This document shows, piece by piece, positions 1-14,898 of a stretch of DNA of 49,364 nucleotides. The position numbers were made by a program, and so were the translations under genes. Positions within the stretch are counted from its first letter, which is position 1, and every line of letters starts with the position of its first letter. Location: NCBI GenBank assembly GCA_036897625.1, contig JAYMTA010000056.1, positions 1 to 49,364 of the forward strand, in the 5' to 3' direction. The DNA comes from Pelargonium cotyledonis. Its lineage: Eukaryota; Streptophyta; Magnoliopsida; Geraniales; Geraniaceae. Under the pieces are notes generated by a model. The model saw only the letters and a program-made list of their open reading frames with translations, had not been told where the DNA came from and did not search any database.

Positions 1-1348
1 CCTCATTAGTGCAACTGATATAAAGTTTTATCAGTCAACTGATGCTCATATTACTATATATATATATATTAAAATAATATGTGTCATGCTATATTTAGAT
101 TAAGTTTAACGAAGTAAATAATTACATGACATATCATTAAAATCTTGTGCAAATGGTGTGCATGTCACATTGAATTTTTTAGAACAAAATTACTTGTTGA
201 AATCGAAAATATAATAAAGTGTCTAAATCTTATTGAAAGAATAATAGACTCTTTTTTTTAACAAAATAATATAAATAATTAGTGCATAGTTAAAACAAAC
301 AAACAACTAAATACTAACATATGGCAAATCCTCAATCTCTACATTTTGCACCATCACCTTTACCATTACCGTCACCATAGCCGTCACCATCGCTTACTTA
401 TTTCATCATAGTTATTTGTGACCTTTTTTTTCTCCACATGTTAAAGATCGTCGACATCGCAATTCTCTTTCTCGTGATGAATTTCAATAATTTTAGATAC
501 TTCAAATTTGATTGTTTTTTCTAAAAAAAATCTTTCCATTTTTTTTAGTTTTAATGAACAGTTGAAAACAAATAATCAAATAAACACAAATCATGCAAAT
601 CTCTTCATCAAAGTCACCATCCCCACCATCATCATTATCACCACCATCTTCATAATATCGTTTTCTTTTGTTCGGTTTTTCTCCACTCGCTAAAGATCGT
701 CGCAGTTTATACTCTCAAACATAAAATATCGTTTAGTACCCGTCAAATATATGTTTAATAAATTATTAATCAACGTCACATATTATATATAAACATAACA
801 TAGTGATCTTGATTCTATAGAAAACATGTTAGTGGATCTAAAAGTAGAAGTAGATGCACGTTTTGTGAAGAATGTAAATTGGAATAAGAATCTTTGTGAG
901 GGTTTTGGGTGGAGCTCTTTGCTTTGTCTCTTTTAGGGTTTTAACGATAATGATTGTGACTCTTTTTATTATCACGCCTAGCTTGTACTTAAGTTTTGTT
1001 TCATTCCTATTTTTTATTATTCTTTTCACTAATCCAAAAAGTTTGATGACACACCTAATTACATTAAAGTTGACCATAGAATAAATATTTAATACAACTA
1101 AAATATTAAATCACACCTAATGTGAATAGATACCAAGATTGTAAACCAAATAAATATTTAATTTAGAATGAGTCATCAATGTATTATGCACGACGTTAAA
1201 ATTTATTATGTCCAGCGATGTGTTTTATGTCTTCAAATTTATTGGGACATCTACATGTAACTAAATAAAGCGAGATGTAGTTAATTATTAGTTTGATTTA
1301 GTCTAAGCTTTAATTTTTCTTCTTTATTCTCTAAATTTGTATCAAATG
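1..1348. other. Gene-free AT-rich intergenic stretch
   Basis: I see no coding gene here. Two blocks near 350-470 and 605-715 resemble each other: both have CACC/CATC-rich sequence, then a T-run with TCTCCAC, then TAAAGATCGTCG. This suggests an old local duplication about 250 bp apart. A short (AT)n run lies near 55-70. The first 50 bases resemble sequence near 49225-49260 at the other end of the window. Confidence 0.5.
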
Positions 1349-1360
1349 CAAATAAAATTA
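1349..1360. repeat. Left target-site duplication of the LINE tail
   Basis: CAAATAAAATTA here is repeated exactly at 1703-1714, just after the A-rich tail. The flanking bases differ (G before this copy, A before the other), so the repeat is 12 bp. Confidence 0.7.
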
Positions 1361-1702
1361 CCCTTTGGCAATAAGTTAATTATTATCAGCCTCTGGTTTG
1401 TGCAATAAGTTATGGGGTGCTTTATGTGCCATTACCCTTTGGTTTGTTTGGTTAAGCCGAAACGACCTCGTCTTCATTGACAAGTTCCCATCGGTTGGTG
1501 ATACGGTCATTCGCATTCAGAGCTTTGCACTTTGTTTAGTTTCTTGCATAGACACTTCGTTTGTAGTTAATTTCAATTTTGCTACTTGGGTAGCTAGCCC
1601 AATCTTGTGTTTGAGCTCGAGCTAGTTACCCTCTTTCTGTACTTTTATTTTGCTGCCTTCGGGTATTATTAATAAAAGGTACCGCTTGCTTATTAAAAAA
1701 AA
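1361..1702 (+). mobile_element. 5'-truncated LINE (non-LTR retrotransposon) tail
   Basis: A frame at 1398-1625 reads WGALCAITLWFVWLSRNDLVF, the Trp-rich C-terminal pattern (W..W..RN) seen at the end of plant LINE ORF2 proteins downstream of the reverse transcriptase. After its stop come a short 3' tail with TATTATTAATAAAAGG and a terminal A-run ending at 1702. The piece is bounded by an exact 12-bp direct repeat, CAAATAAAATTA, at 1349-1360 and 1703-1714, read as the target-site duplication. The insert is about 342 bp, so nearly the whole 5' part was never copied. It cannot move by itself. The clean duplication and open frame suggest it is not very ancient. Confidence 0.75.
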
Positions 1703-1714
1703 CAAATAAAATTA
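1703..1714. repeat. Right target-site duplication of the LINE tail
   Basis: Exact 12-bp match to 1349-1360, directly after the A-run of the LINE tail. Confidence 0.7.
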
Positions 1715-2786
1715 GGAAGAATTAGATAGTTCATATACGTATTCGTCTTATGTAATAAGTCAAAAAGCAATACCAACCTTTTAAAAGTATAATTATTTTA
1801 TTTTTCAAATATTGAAGATAAAAAAAAGTTAGTAAAATCAAATTTATGAGATTTACCGACTTTTAACCAAAATTTACAGTTAAAACGATATTGTAATATT
1901 TGCAAATAATTTATCGTTTTGACATAAGTAACCGAACAACAATATATAAGGTCAATTATGAATACGAAACTCAGATAGTTGGTTGATGTTTCCATTATTG
2001 CGGTGACAAGTACCCATGAAAAAGGAAAAACACACTAAGTACTACATGTTGAGACTTGCAAGTTGCATATTGATAATGTAGTCTAACCCTAGCTAGTACC
2101 AATGTTTGGATGTAGGGAAAAAGTTGAGAAAATTCACAATCTCTTGAAATGGTTGCAGCAAGTTTGCAATAGATTTAACTTTCTACTTTTCTTTTGCCCA
2201 TCTTTGCAACAAACACTTGCATTCATAACTTTTGGAAATAAATTCTCCAAAGATCAATGAGACCCTATGATTAATCATATCAATATGCTACAACTGGGTA
2301 GGATTTAATATGGTATCAAAGCACATTTCGATCTGAGCCCGACAGCATTGCTTGTCTTTGTAGTCTCCGGATCACGTGCAGAAACGCATTTTTGCATTGA
2401 CCCGCATGTAAAAGAAACTATGTTATGCTCGTGTTGATCCCTCGATTAGAATCGGTCTGAACTGAACCAAATGGAAAATTACCAAACAAGCACTCGGTCA
2501 TGTTTGTGTGCAAAATTGACTCAAAAGAGAATGGAAGAGAAAACACAAGACAAGACGGTCTCTATTGAAGATTACAATATGGTAATAGTGGTGATACAAT
2601 AGGAGTAACTGGGTGGGTAACAACATAACCTTCATACCCATTTCATGGTTTATGCAAATAAATAACATCTCTAAATCTGCTTTTACAAACATGATACACT
2701 CAGACAGCAAATACCATTAGACAATAAATAAGCTCGATATCAACGATCAAACACAGTACGAGGAATGCATATCGCCAACAACAGAA
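1715..2786. other. Intergenic and 3' region of the GSK3-like kinase
   Basis: No gene is seen in 1715-2500. The right part, about 2500-2786, is probably the kinase 3' UTR, because that gene ends at 2787 on the minus strand. Open frames here (for example 2498-2710 minus) are short, T-rich and show no protein-like pattern. Confidence 0.45.
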
Positions 2787-5972
<3,186 letters not shown>

Positions 5973-6694
5973 TGCTTTTACAAAATAAATGTGCCCTCCA
6001 ACTCAAGTCAGTAACTCAGCAAAACCAATCATGTACCTGCTTGAAATCACTTAAACTATAATAAGAAACAATCTAGAAACAGAGAAAAATTTGAGACCTA
6101 CCCAACAAACAAAATATTATATACACATGTTTGTTCATTCCCATCTCACAAATGATACACGAAAATTCTAGCCCTTCTAAAACCTAAACATCAGTTTATA
6201 CTTCTTCAATTCTAACGAAAACAATAAGCAACAACAAAATCAACATCAAACAAATGAATCTTTAGCTTATACCAAAAAATGAGATCTGCAAAACAGTAAA
6301 ATGAGCCCAAAATTGAAACTTTTTTCACCTTCTAGAAAGAAAACAGAAGAATTGTTTGGGTTGTTGACAAACACAAAAACGAAAATCTCAAACCTTTAAA
6401 AAACCAAACAAACCAGACGATCCAACTGCAAAACCCATCAAACCCAGTTCAAAAAATTCCCCAGAAAATATACCCAAGAAAATTAAAAACAAAAATCAAG
6501 GCAGCAAAATCCACCTGCAAATAATAAAAAGATCAGCTAAAACGGAACGACCTTGAGATCAAAACCAAAAACCCAGAAAGATCCACCATCAGAATAAACA
6601 GATCATCACACAAAAACCCACAAACGAAATGAACAAAATTTCGCAGAAATCAAAATCAAAACTTTGCCGAGCAAAATAATTCAGATGGAGTTAC

Positions 6695-6835
6695 CTTTAA
6701 CGCTAGAATCAGAAAATTTCTGGGCATCGACCAGATGGATCAGTGGACGCAAAGGATCGTCTGGAGGAATCAGATTTTGGGTTTCTATGAGCTCTCTCTC
6801 TCTGGTTTGGCCTTTCTCTTCTCCTTTGTTTTTGT
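6695..6835 (-). promoter_or_regulatory. Probable noncoding first exon of the kinase gene
   Basis: On the minus strand a CT/GA-rich leader (GAGAGAGAGAGCTC) is followed by GC-richer sequence ending GCGTTAAAG with a good GTAACT donor at 6694-6689. The kinase ATG is at 5972, so a leader intron is implied. I could not fix the acceptor: several AG sites near 5990-6050 and 6515 fit. Leader introns are common in this family. Confidence 0.45.
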
Positions 6836-6839
6836 GTGA

Positions 6840-8364
6840 AAGAGTGTATTTTTTTCTTCTTTTTTTATTTGTTAAATACTATATATTTAATTAATTATTA
6901 AATAATTTATTTATTTATTTATTTATTCTATTTTAGCTTTTTATGTGGTGGTGTGGTGTGCTGGTGACAGTCAAAGAAAGAGAAGAACCCTAACAAAAAC
7001 TACTATTTTGTTTTGGGTGATTTTGTTAAAAAAAATAAATAAATTAGGTCATTAAACAAATAAAATAAATATTTTGTGGTGTAAGTAGTAATTTTGGCTC
7101 ACCCTTTGACTGTTCAAAGTTCAAACCTACTTTTTCCCAACTTTAGGTTTTCTTGTTGTGTATCAAAGATGATGAATATGGTCCAATTAAATATTTGGTA
7201 ATCATTTTTCCAAAAACGGAGCGATTTTGTACAGTTATCAAAATTCGAGTTGTTTAATTGATTAAGTCTCAAATTTGGTTTGACCAGTTAAGTTGTTCAG
7301 TTAAATAACAATTAAAGTTTAACTATTTTCTTTTTTACCAATTTAACCAACAATTTGGAGTCATTCCAACAATCTCTCGAAGTGCTTAATTGATAGACAT
7401 GAATATCCACTTTCTATCTGGCTTTTGTCAAACCTTAAACTTTTCCCATAAACATCTTTTAACTTTTCCATATTTTTCTCATGAACAATGCCACCATGGT
7501 ACGTGAATTTTCTTTCAAAAAGAGTTTGTAAATTGCATGAAAAATGTGAGTGATTGTTAAATAGAAAAATGAGTCTCGTTCTATATCAATGTTGCACATT
7601 TCCCACTTGTAACTCCAAGAACATATATCGAAACAAATGGAACGTAACTAATGTTACATGGAAAAAAAAACAATGCACTAATTTTCAGACAAAAATACAA
7701 ATAGAAAGACGATAGTCATTCTGTGTTCGAGAGAGTATATAATAATTTAAAACCAAACATCAAAATTTCACCCTACGAGGAAAACTAGATAGAAGAAGTA
7801 AATTCTCAAACAAAACAAGGGTATAATAGTCATTTCAAATAGGGCCTCAAGGACATTATTAATATCCCACATTCGGACAAGGACATGGGAATATCCAACC
7901 AACAACTTGATGACTCTACTCCACAACACAATCAAAAATCCCATAACCACACCTACTTTCATGGCATAACAACCTTGAAACTGAAGCTACACTAGCAGAC
8001 AAGCTTTTCTTATCATAGTCAATAATGTAGAAAACTAGGCAATTTGGTCATCAAATCATCTCCAAGCATCATCATCATCATCAATAATTTCACCATTATT
8101 TTACAAAATAAATGGGATTAAAAAAACTTTTTCCCACCAAAAAAAAAAAAAAAAAAATGCATCAAGAAGCTGTCAGACACAGGAGGGCCCTTTCTCTACC
8201 AAACATGAGTCCCCATTTGTCTCACCAAGCTTGGCGCCGACTAACAAACATATAGTAATGCAGAAAATTTGACCAAGTTGATCTGATGAGTATTTGCAGA
8301 TTGCAAAATTTGAATTGGGATGCAACTTACATGATGGCGGGTATGTTGTTTTTTGGAATTGTGT
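6840..8364. other. Intergenic between kinase promoter and RPAP2 homologue 3' end
   Basis: No convincing gene. It contains (ATTT)n near 6905-6930 and a 20-plus A-run near 8138-8158. 7768-7962 on the minus strand is open but has no family pattern. The kinase promoter should lie just right of 6835, and the 3' UTR of the RPAP2 homologue left of 8365. Confidence 0.5.
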
Positions 8365-11300
8365 TTACGCTCCGCTCTGTGCAGAAAAATGAGGCGCTCG
8401 GCCAAGTGGGATTGTGAGATCCTTCAGGACCTCATACTCTTCCCCGCTTATTTGGGCACCTTCCCATACCTATTTTACCAACATCAAAAGAATAAACGCA
8501 GTTAATAGTAACTTAAAGTCAGTTTCCAAGAAGGTCAATATTCAGATGAAACATCACAATTTATAGTTTTGTACTGTAGAAGTCAAATATTTCCAAAAAA
8601 AAAAAAAAAAAACTTCTTTCTAACCTAGAGCTGGCAATTTGCAACAGATACCCAACCCAAAATCAGATTGATATTAGGATCAGGTTTATTATTGAGGGAT
8701 TAGGGGTCGGGGTCGGGGTCGGGTTAGATCTTTTCAACCTGAAACTGGAATTGCCAGCTCTACACTTATTAGCTTGTGCTGCTATATGATTTTGTACTAC
8801 AAAATTTTAGACGTGACTGTCATCACATCCCTAATTTTTATTTGAAATGTTTCCTACTTGCAAAGGATGGTGTAACTGGTGTAATTAATTTGGTGGTGAT
8901 TGCAGACAAGTAGTTGGGTTTATCAGTGTAGTGCTGATCAACAATATTGCAGACACTGATTTAGAACGATTCAACCGTCAAGAATTCTCATTTCGGCATA
9001 GAAAACACATGATCAACAATATAAAAATGAAAATATACATCAAATCATTGTTTCATCTGTTAGTCATGTGTGGAGTTGATGGAAACAGTTGATATATAGA
9101 TCTCGGAGTCTCACCTTGTGGAAAATGGTTCTTCTGTTAGTCATGTGTGGAGTAAGAGAAGGGATATGGCTAACTGACAGAGCTTCAATGAACAGTAGAG
9201 CGATCAATTGCCATTGTTTCATTCGGAATGCTGGAAGTGCATCAGCGAAAGACATTGTCTCCAACAATCGTCCCTGCAATTAAAACTCTAAGCAACAGTT
9301 CACCAATGAAAAACATTTCATTCAACCAACTTTGAGATTGATCGATAATTAATCAACAATTTGTAAAATTGAAAACCTCAATCTCAGATGATGAGTTTGG
9401 TGCGGAAGAAAGTTGACACAAAGTTGATTTGATTTAACAAATTACCACTCCCTCCGTACCAAAATAGTAATCTACATGAAACTATACTAAAAAAATTGTC
9501 CACTTCTATTTTGGTTAGCTAGTTAGTTATCCATGAATTACCAACAATATACTTTAAGATAAATTGGTTAGAACCCCTTAAGTATCTTACAACAAGAGCA
9601 AACAGGGGTACAAAGGATAAAACTTAACTCTAACTAATTCATTCTTTATCTTCACAAAAGATAGAAAGTGCACAATTATTTTGCACACAGGGAGTATTAT
9701 AGTTTTATATTTCAAGTAACATTGGAAAATTGAGGGCAACCTATGTTTCAGATCCAATATACAAAGATTTATCAATTTAATTAAGAAGGATAAGAAAATT
9801 TTGGATTATCACTTATAACATCGCATTGGAAAATTCTATAGGCTCAGTATTTATACCATTCCTTGCTCCAGAGTAGAAACTGGTGTTGGCAGCCTGAGAT
9901 CAGCAATAAGACCAGGCAAAGCTCGAGCAAGGCAACCAGCAAGAGTCTGCTTGATTTCAGAGGAGCGGCCATCAACCAAGACAGTCTTCCGAGGGTATTC
10001 CCTCCCATTGACTGTTAAATACTCTTCATAAAAACTTTCATCTTGCCCGTATATATAAGCAAGAGAAGATGCCGATATCCATGAGAAGAGTGCCATCCAC
10101 ATTGTTGCAAAAGGTGACAACTAAAAAGACAATATAAGTTGCATTGCCATCAATTATTTAATCAGATGGTCATATGAAATATAATGGTATTAGTTTGAAC
10201 ATGGAACTTACAGCCAAACTGAATCCATCAGGCGGAGCATCATACCATGAGTCCCCAGAATCAAAGAAATCAGACTGTGGCATACCAGGCTTTGAAGGCC
10301 ACTTTAAAGATGACATTTCTGATTCAAGTTGTTCATCTTCCTCCAAAGCGTCCTCTTGTTCAACCTCCACGGGAGGCGGCAAAATAATCACTCCAGATTC
10401 AGAAACTGACATTATGAATGAGAAACACGGGATGTATTAAAATCTGAACAAAAATATACTCTAAACTAACAGCAAGAACTATAATTTATTACTATGAGCA
10501 CATAGTGTGCCACACAAGATATAGTAACATACCGGCATCAGATGGATCACTCTCTCCAGTTACAACAGCTTCAGCAGCCTGGGTCAATGCCATTGCACAG
10601 GCTTCAGCAGATGCAAATCGCAACATCTTATCTTCATCTCCTATATCATTACCACTTTCCAGATTAAGTGATACAGGGGGATCCTTTGTGTCATGCATTT
10701 TTCTTTCAGTAACCTTAGAAAGATTTCTACTCCATGAACTATCACTTCTCTCACCAGACCAAGAAAGAGAGTGACTGAATTTTGTCTCTTCCATCTCTCT
10801 AATTTCACAGAGATCCCTACCCCCATCACAATCACTTTTTTCATCAGCCCAAGTAACAGAGCGACTTAGTTTCTTTGCACCTGCAGATTTAAGGGAGGGT
10901 TTGAGTATGGTTTCACTTGATTTTCCTGGTTTCTCAGCAGATGATCCTCCTTCGGCTTCAGCTTCCGGTGCATTTATTATACTAACTGTCAGAGAGGAAC
11001 TTGAAGGGGAAGACATTTCAAGATCACTAAGCTGATCTTTTAGCCCTTTCGTCTTACTTTCCAAAATATTCTGTATGGGAGAAGACTTTTTTATAATGTT
11101 TAACTGATCCCCTGGCTCTTTCCCAATCCCCTTCCCTTTCGCTGGTTTCAGTTTTCTGTTGGGCGTTGCATCTGTTGATCCTGAGTATGTTTTCAAATTG
11201 GCATATTCTTCTCCAACAATTATAGTACTCATAAAGTCCATATCATTACTTGGTTTATTATGATTAGCTTTAGACCCTGCAATATACAAGAGAAGCTCAC

Positions 11301-12354
11301 CAATCCGGGTTTTAAGATAACTTTACTTGAAGTTCAAAGAAAATGTAACTATCACTAACAATAATTGATGATAATATAAACCTAGCTGCCATAATATTCC
11401 ACTCAATTCAATGCCTTCGAAATCAATAGGGTTAGTTGAGCTTAAGGTTCAGAGTCTAATTCAACAAACACCACACACAAACCACAATTACCTTCTTTAC
11501 GAATAGACTTCCCTTTCGATGCTTTCTTATCGGAAGCAGTATCGGCAGACGATGAGGGCGATTTTGAAATGCTATACTCATCTCCCATGAGGACAGGGCC
11601 CGTAGAGTGAACCTCATTCAGGATTGATCCCTCCCCAAAAACCAGCTTGCTATTTTTAGCTTTAGAGGCTACATTATTCGAAACAATCTCAGTTCAAAGC
11701 TAACCATAACAAGCCAAATAAGCCTATCACATCAAATTTAAACTTTGCATCATTGACTGTCCTGAAAATCTCACCTTTTCTCCGATTCAAATTCCTATCC
11801 CTCTTCGGCACATACCCTTCAATTGCATTGGACGAGCCTCGCCACTCCTCAAACGAAACCTCCCCGCTCTTAGTCTCCACATTCTCCTGAATCTTCAGCT
11901 CCGCCATGCCCAACTCCCCCTCCTTCTTCCCCAACCCGTCCAGGCCCTCCAACAAGCTCAAATCCTCGAACATCCTCATCACCTCGTCAAGCTTCTCAGA
12001 GTTCACCACCGGGCACCGCTCATCGTGCAAGCTCCCGGCAAAGGCCTTGCTGTTGACGACGCAAGCGGAGGAGCAGTACATGTCGGTCTCGCTGAGGTCA
12101 TACACCTTATGCTCCTTCAAGGAGATTCTGTATCGGCCCTTTCGGGGCCGATCGGAGGGGAGAGCGTTGCGGCAGAGAGGGTAGCCGCAGAGGTTAGCGA
12201 TGGAACGCTCCTTGACGACGTCGTCGTAGTCGTCGCGTGAGATCACGGAGCCGACGGCGAAGAGGTGGGCCTCGGTAGGGACGCCGTCGAGGAGCGAGAG
12301 CTGCAGCTTGAGCACCGAGTCTTTTACTGGAATTACTTCCTCTTTTCTAGCCAT
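8365..12354 (-). CDS. RPAP2/RTR1 homologue (RNA polymerase II-associated protein 2)
   Basis: Plant member of the RTR1/RPAP2 family, tied to assembly and nuclear import of RNA polymerase II and to dephosphorylation of its C-terminal domain (the Arabidopsis homologue is RIMA). Seven exons join in frame: 11775-12354, 11492-11668, 10533-11276, 10212-10405, 9857-10120, 9115-9273, 8365-8469, giving 740 residues, near the plant homologue length. The RTR1-type zinc finger is C56-x4-C61 (NLCGYPLC) and C94-x3-C98 (DMYCSSAC) in an N-terminal domain starting MARKEEVIPVKDSV. The middle is low-complexity, Ser/Glu/Lys-rich and disordered-looking, with two degenerate S-R/H-S-x-[ST]-W repeats (LSRSVTWADEKSD, FSHSLSWSGERSD). 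The C-terminal part (LSPFATMWMALFSWIS, ALPAFRMKQWQLIALLFIEALS) is helical and conserved in plants. The start is the first ATG of a long GC-rich exon with a TATA-like box 180 bp upstream. Confidence 0.9.
8626..8762. mobile_element. 137-bp terminal-inverted-repeat MITE with G-rich core
   Basis: It lies in the last intron of the RPAP2 homologue. Perfect 14-bp inverted ends: TAGAGCTGGCAATT at 8626-8639 and AATTGCCAGCTCTA at 8749-8762. No clear 8-bp target duplication flanks it. The core holds four G-runs at 8703-8723 separated by TC, a G-quadruplex pattern on the plus strand. Similar ends occur near 4068 and 27100. Non-autonomous hAT-like is the likely class. Confidence 0.65.
9443..9696. mobile_element. 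Stowaway-like (Tc1/mariner) MITE in RPAP2 intron
   Basis: The left end reads CTCCCTCCGTACCAAAATA and the right end, reverse-complemented, reads CTCCCTGTGTGCAAAATA. This is the well-known plant Stowaway terminus CTCCCTCCGTCCC. TA flanks both sides (TA then CCA on the left, TA after GGGAG on the right), consistent with a TA target duplication. About 250 bp, in the intron between exons 9857-10120 and 9115-9273. It does not disturb splice sites. Confidence 0.65.
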
Positions 12355-12531
12355 TGTTGGAGATTCAATTTCGGAATTCGGATTCGGTTGCTGTTGATAG
12401 CTTTATCTGATTGCTGATTCTGCGATTGATTTGAAGGAATTGAAATTGATTGTTAGGGTTTTGGAGTTTCGCTTTGTTTGGAGCGAACTGAGAGCTCGAA
12501 TACGAAGAATTTGGGAAAATTGGAATGGATG

Positions 12532-12545
12532 GAGATATATATAGG
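12532..12545 (-). promoter_or_regulatory. TATA-like box of the RPAP2 homologue
   Basis: Minus strand CCTATATATATCTCC lies about 180 bp upstream of the ATG at 12354. The leader between is CT-rich and GC-rich, as expected for a plant 5' UTR. Confidence 0.45.
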
Positions 12546-13480
12546 AGCAGCCTCAAGAGGGAAAGGTAGTGGTAGACGAAACGTGTAAGCCAAAACGGCG
12601 GCGTTTTAGTTATTAATGATTAGGTTTAGAAACTAATTAGTAATTAAATATTTTATTAATCAAGAAACTAATACTACTACCATGAATAATAAAAATAAAA
12701 GAATTCCAAATGGTTTGACAAATTGAAACCAACAAAAGCAATGGGCGAATCGGGTATGGTTTACTTGGGCGGGATGGTATAGTCTATTGAATTTTTGGAT
12801 TAATTTCAAATTTTGCTCGACTTTGATTGTTGAGATGAACGAGGGGTATTTTTGTTTTGAATGAGGGGTGGGAATAGAAATAATGTAGTGCAAACTCAAG
12901 CTTAGTAGCTCAAGTGATACGGACGACGATAAAATTGGTTGGCATAAACGTGACCTTTTAGAACAGAAATGAAACGCATGGTGGTGCAACTAATAAATTG
13001 GCCAATTTAGATCAGGACCGACTCACTAGTCTAAAAATAAACAAATATGTGCGAAGCTATAGATAACTATGATTGTGAATTCATTAATTTGTTGTAATTA
13101 CTAAATTTAGATGTTTTTATATTTTTGTTATTGCCCTTAAATATCAGCAAAGAATCATGCATAGTTTAAAAAGAAATCTCAACAACCCATATTGAATTTT
13201 TATTATAGCAATTATACTTTTTAATTTTCATATTTGTCTTCATATGTTTTATATTTGCAACCACTATATTTTTTTAGTGCCTTTATTTATTTATTTCATT
13301 ATTATCCTCATAATAATGTTTATTTATAGCAAAAAATAAATAAATTTTGGTTTAGTTCATTCGAATTATAGATTCATAAACACTCCTACAGGAATTTGAC
13401 TTAGAAAGTAGATAACATGGAACGAGTCGAGCTCAGTTGAGTTGACTCACATTATCTAAAGTCCTAGTCTTTACGATACG
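12546..13480. promoter_or_regulatory. Shared divergent promoter region, RPAP2 homologue and SPT16 copy 1
   Basis: About 0.9 kb of AT-rich DNA without a believable gene lies between the minus-strand RPAP2 homologue and the plus-strand SPT16 leader. The two genes are head to head, so this segment must hold both promoters. The open frame at 12660-12989 minus has no protein-like pattern. Confidence 0.5.
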
Positions 13481-14898
13481 ACACCATTTTGTGCATTTGT
13501 TGTCCTCCATAGCCTGCAGCATCTCGTCCAGCCTCTCTCTCTCTCTCTCTCGCTTTTCGTCCAATTTTTCCGGAAACCAAATCCGCAGTTTCTTCGATTT
13601 CTCTGTCAATCTCCGAATCCATGACGAACCCATCTCGTTGAATCGATCCTCCGATCCCGACTATGTGATCAAAACCTCTCATTTCCGGCTTCAAAACTCC
13701 ATTTTTAAGCCAGTTTCTGAGATCGCCACCTCTGGAATCCGATCATCGAGTACGGCCTCTTTCTGGGTTTCTTCTGTTTTTCCAGATTCAGATAATTCGA
13801 TGTCAAGCTGTTATTTTATAAATTTATTTATGTTAATGAAGTTTTTTCTGCTTGTTTGTATGTTATCTGTTTCAGATTCAGAGGCTGTCATTTGTGGCGA
13901 TTCGAGTCTTTGTTTCTGGGTCTGGAGCTCAAGATCGAGGTGGGTTTTGGAGATCTCTATGATAGAGATAAAATTCATTACTTTGTTTATGTGTTTTTTT
14001 TTTGTTTTGTTTTAGGATTCAAATGTTAGTGATGTTGCTATTATTGCAGCAAGAAGTTGAATTATAGAGTGTGTTTCTTGGCAGACACAAACTGTAAGAT
14101 TTATATATTTAGTTGTTTTTTCATGCCCATGTCAGAAGAGTTTATGTGGGAATTTTGAGGTTTTCATATGTTTTTTTCTTTCTTACCTGTGGCATGTTTC
14201 GGATTGATCACTGTATAGTCTGTATTCGCATGGGGTTATGATTAATGACTTGTGCTAATACCAATATTGGCAGATGCTTATGACTATGTAAGCCCAGATT
14301 TATAAGCTTAAAGAGGAATGTGTGTTGGGGGTTTGATCATTGATCACTCGATGAGTGTAGCATGTAGTAATGACATGTGTGCTATGAATACTGAAAGATT
14401 TGTCTTGTTGAAATGGATTATTAATTATCTTCAGTATCAGAACATTCTTCATATTGTGTGGCATTTTTTTGGGTGTGTAGTTAATAACTATGTCAAGGAT
14501 TTCTGGAAGTGTGCTAAAAATGGCATGTTGTATGTAGTAATGAAGTGTGTGCTAAGAATACCGAAAGATTGTCTTATTGAAATGGCGTATTAATTATCTT
14601 CAGTAGCAGAACATTCTTTATAAAGTGCGACATTTTTTGTGTTGTTAATACCTATGTCAAAGCTTTGTGGAAGTTTCTGACCACTCGAATCTTTAGAAAG
14701 CATGATCTTATGTTTTGTGTTCCTTATACATTGCATCACGTATTTGCTGATAAAAGTTATTTTTTTGGGGTCAACCTTTCACCTTATGGAGAGAGGGAAG
14801 GGAACTGATAGTTATTTTTCTGTTATTTCTCACAGTTTATATTCATTGTCATAGTCGGCTGGCAGAATTTTCAAGAGTTCAATATTTGCATCTGAATA
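13481..14898 (+). promoter_or_regulatory. 5' leader and leader intron of SPT16 copy 1
   Basis: The likely transcribed leader starts near 13480-13530 with CT-rich sequence, including a (CT)n run at about 13533-13552, and continues as moderately GC-rich exon-like sequence to about 13750-13930. The rest up to the ATG at 14899 is T-rich, intron-like DNA with a 170-bp tandem duplication. Frames in this region (13491-14015) are low-complexity and not credible proteins. Exact leader splice sites were not resolved. Confidence 0.5.
14355..14690. repeat. Two-copy tandem duplication, period 170 bp
   Basis: ATGTAGTAATG at 14362 recurs at 14532, exactly 170 bp on, and similarity continues through ATTAATTATCTTCAGTA, CAGAACATTCTT and CTATGTCAA (A)GG/GC to about 14690. 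Copies differ by scattered substitutions and small indels. It sits in the leader intron of SPT16 copy 1. Confidence 0.75.

Noticed and set aside
2310-2330. TGGTATCAAAGC, resembling a primer-binding site of plant LTR elements
   Set aside because: No long terminal repeats or element coding parts are visible around it; a short match alone is not enough to call a fossil element.
7768-7962. 64-codon minus-strand frame
   Set aside because: Hydrophobic but without start context, homologous pattern or promoter; likely chance in AT-rich DNA.
13491-14015. 174-codon open frame in front of SPT16 copy 1
   Set aside because: Ser/Leu-rich start comes from a (CT)n microsatellite, it crosses probable leader splice sites and shows no family pattern. 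It is best read as SPT16 leader.
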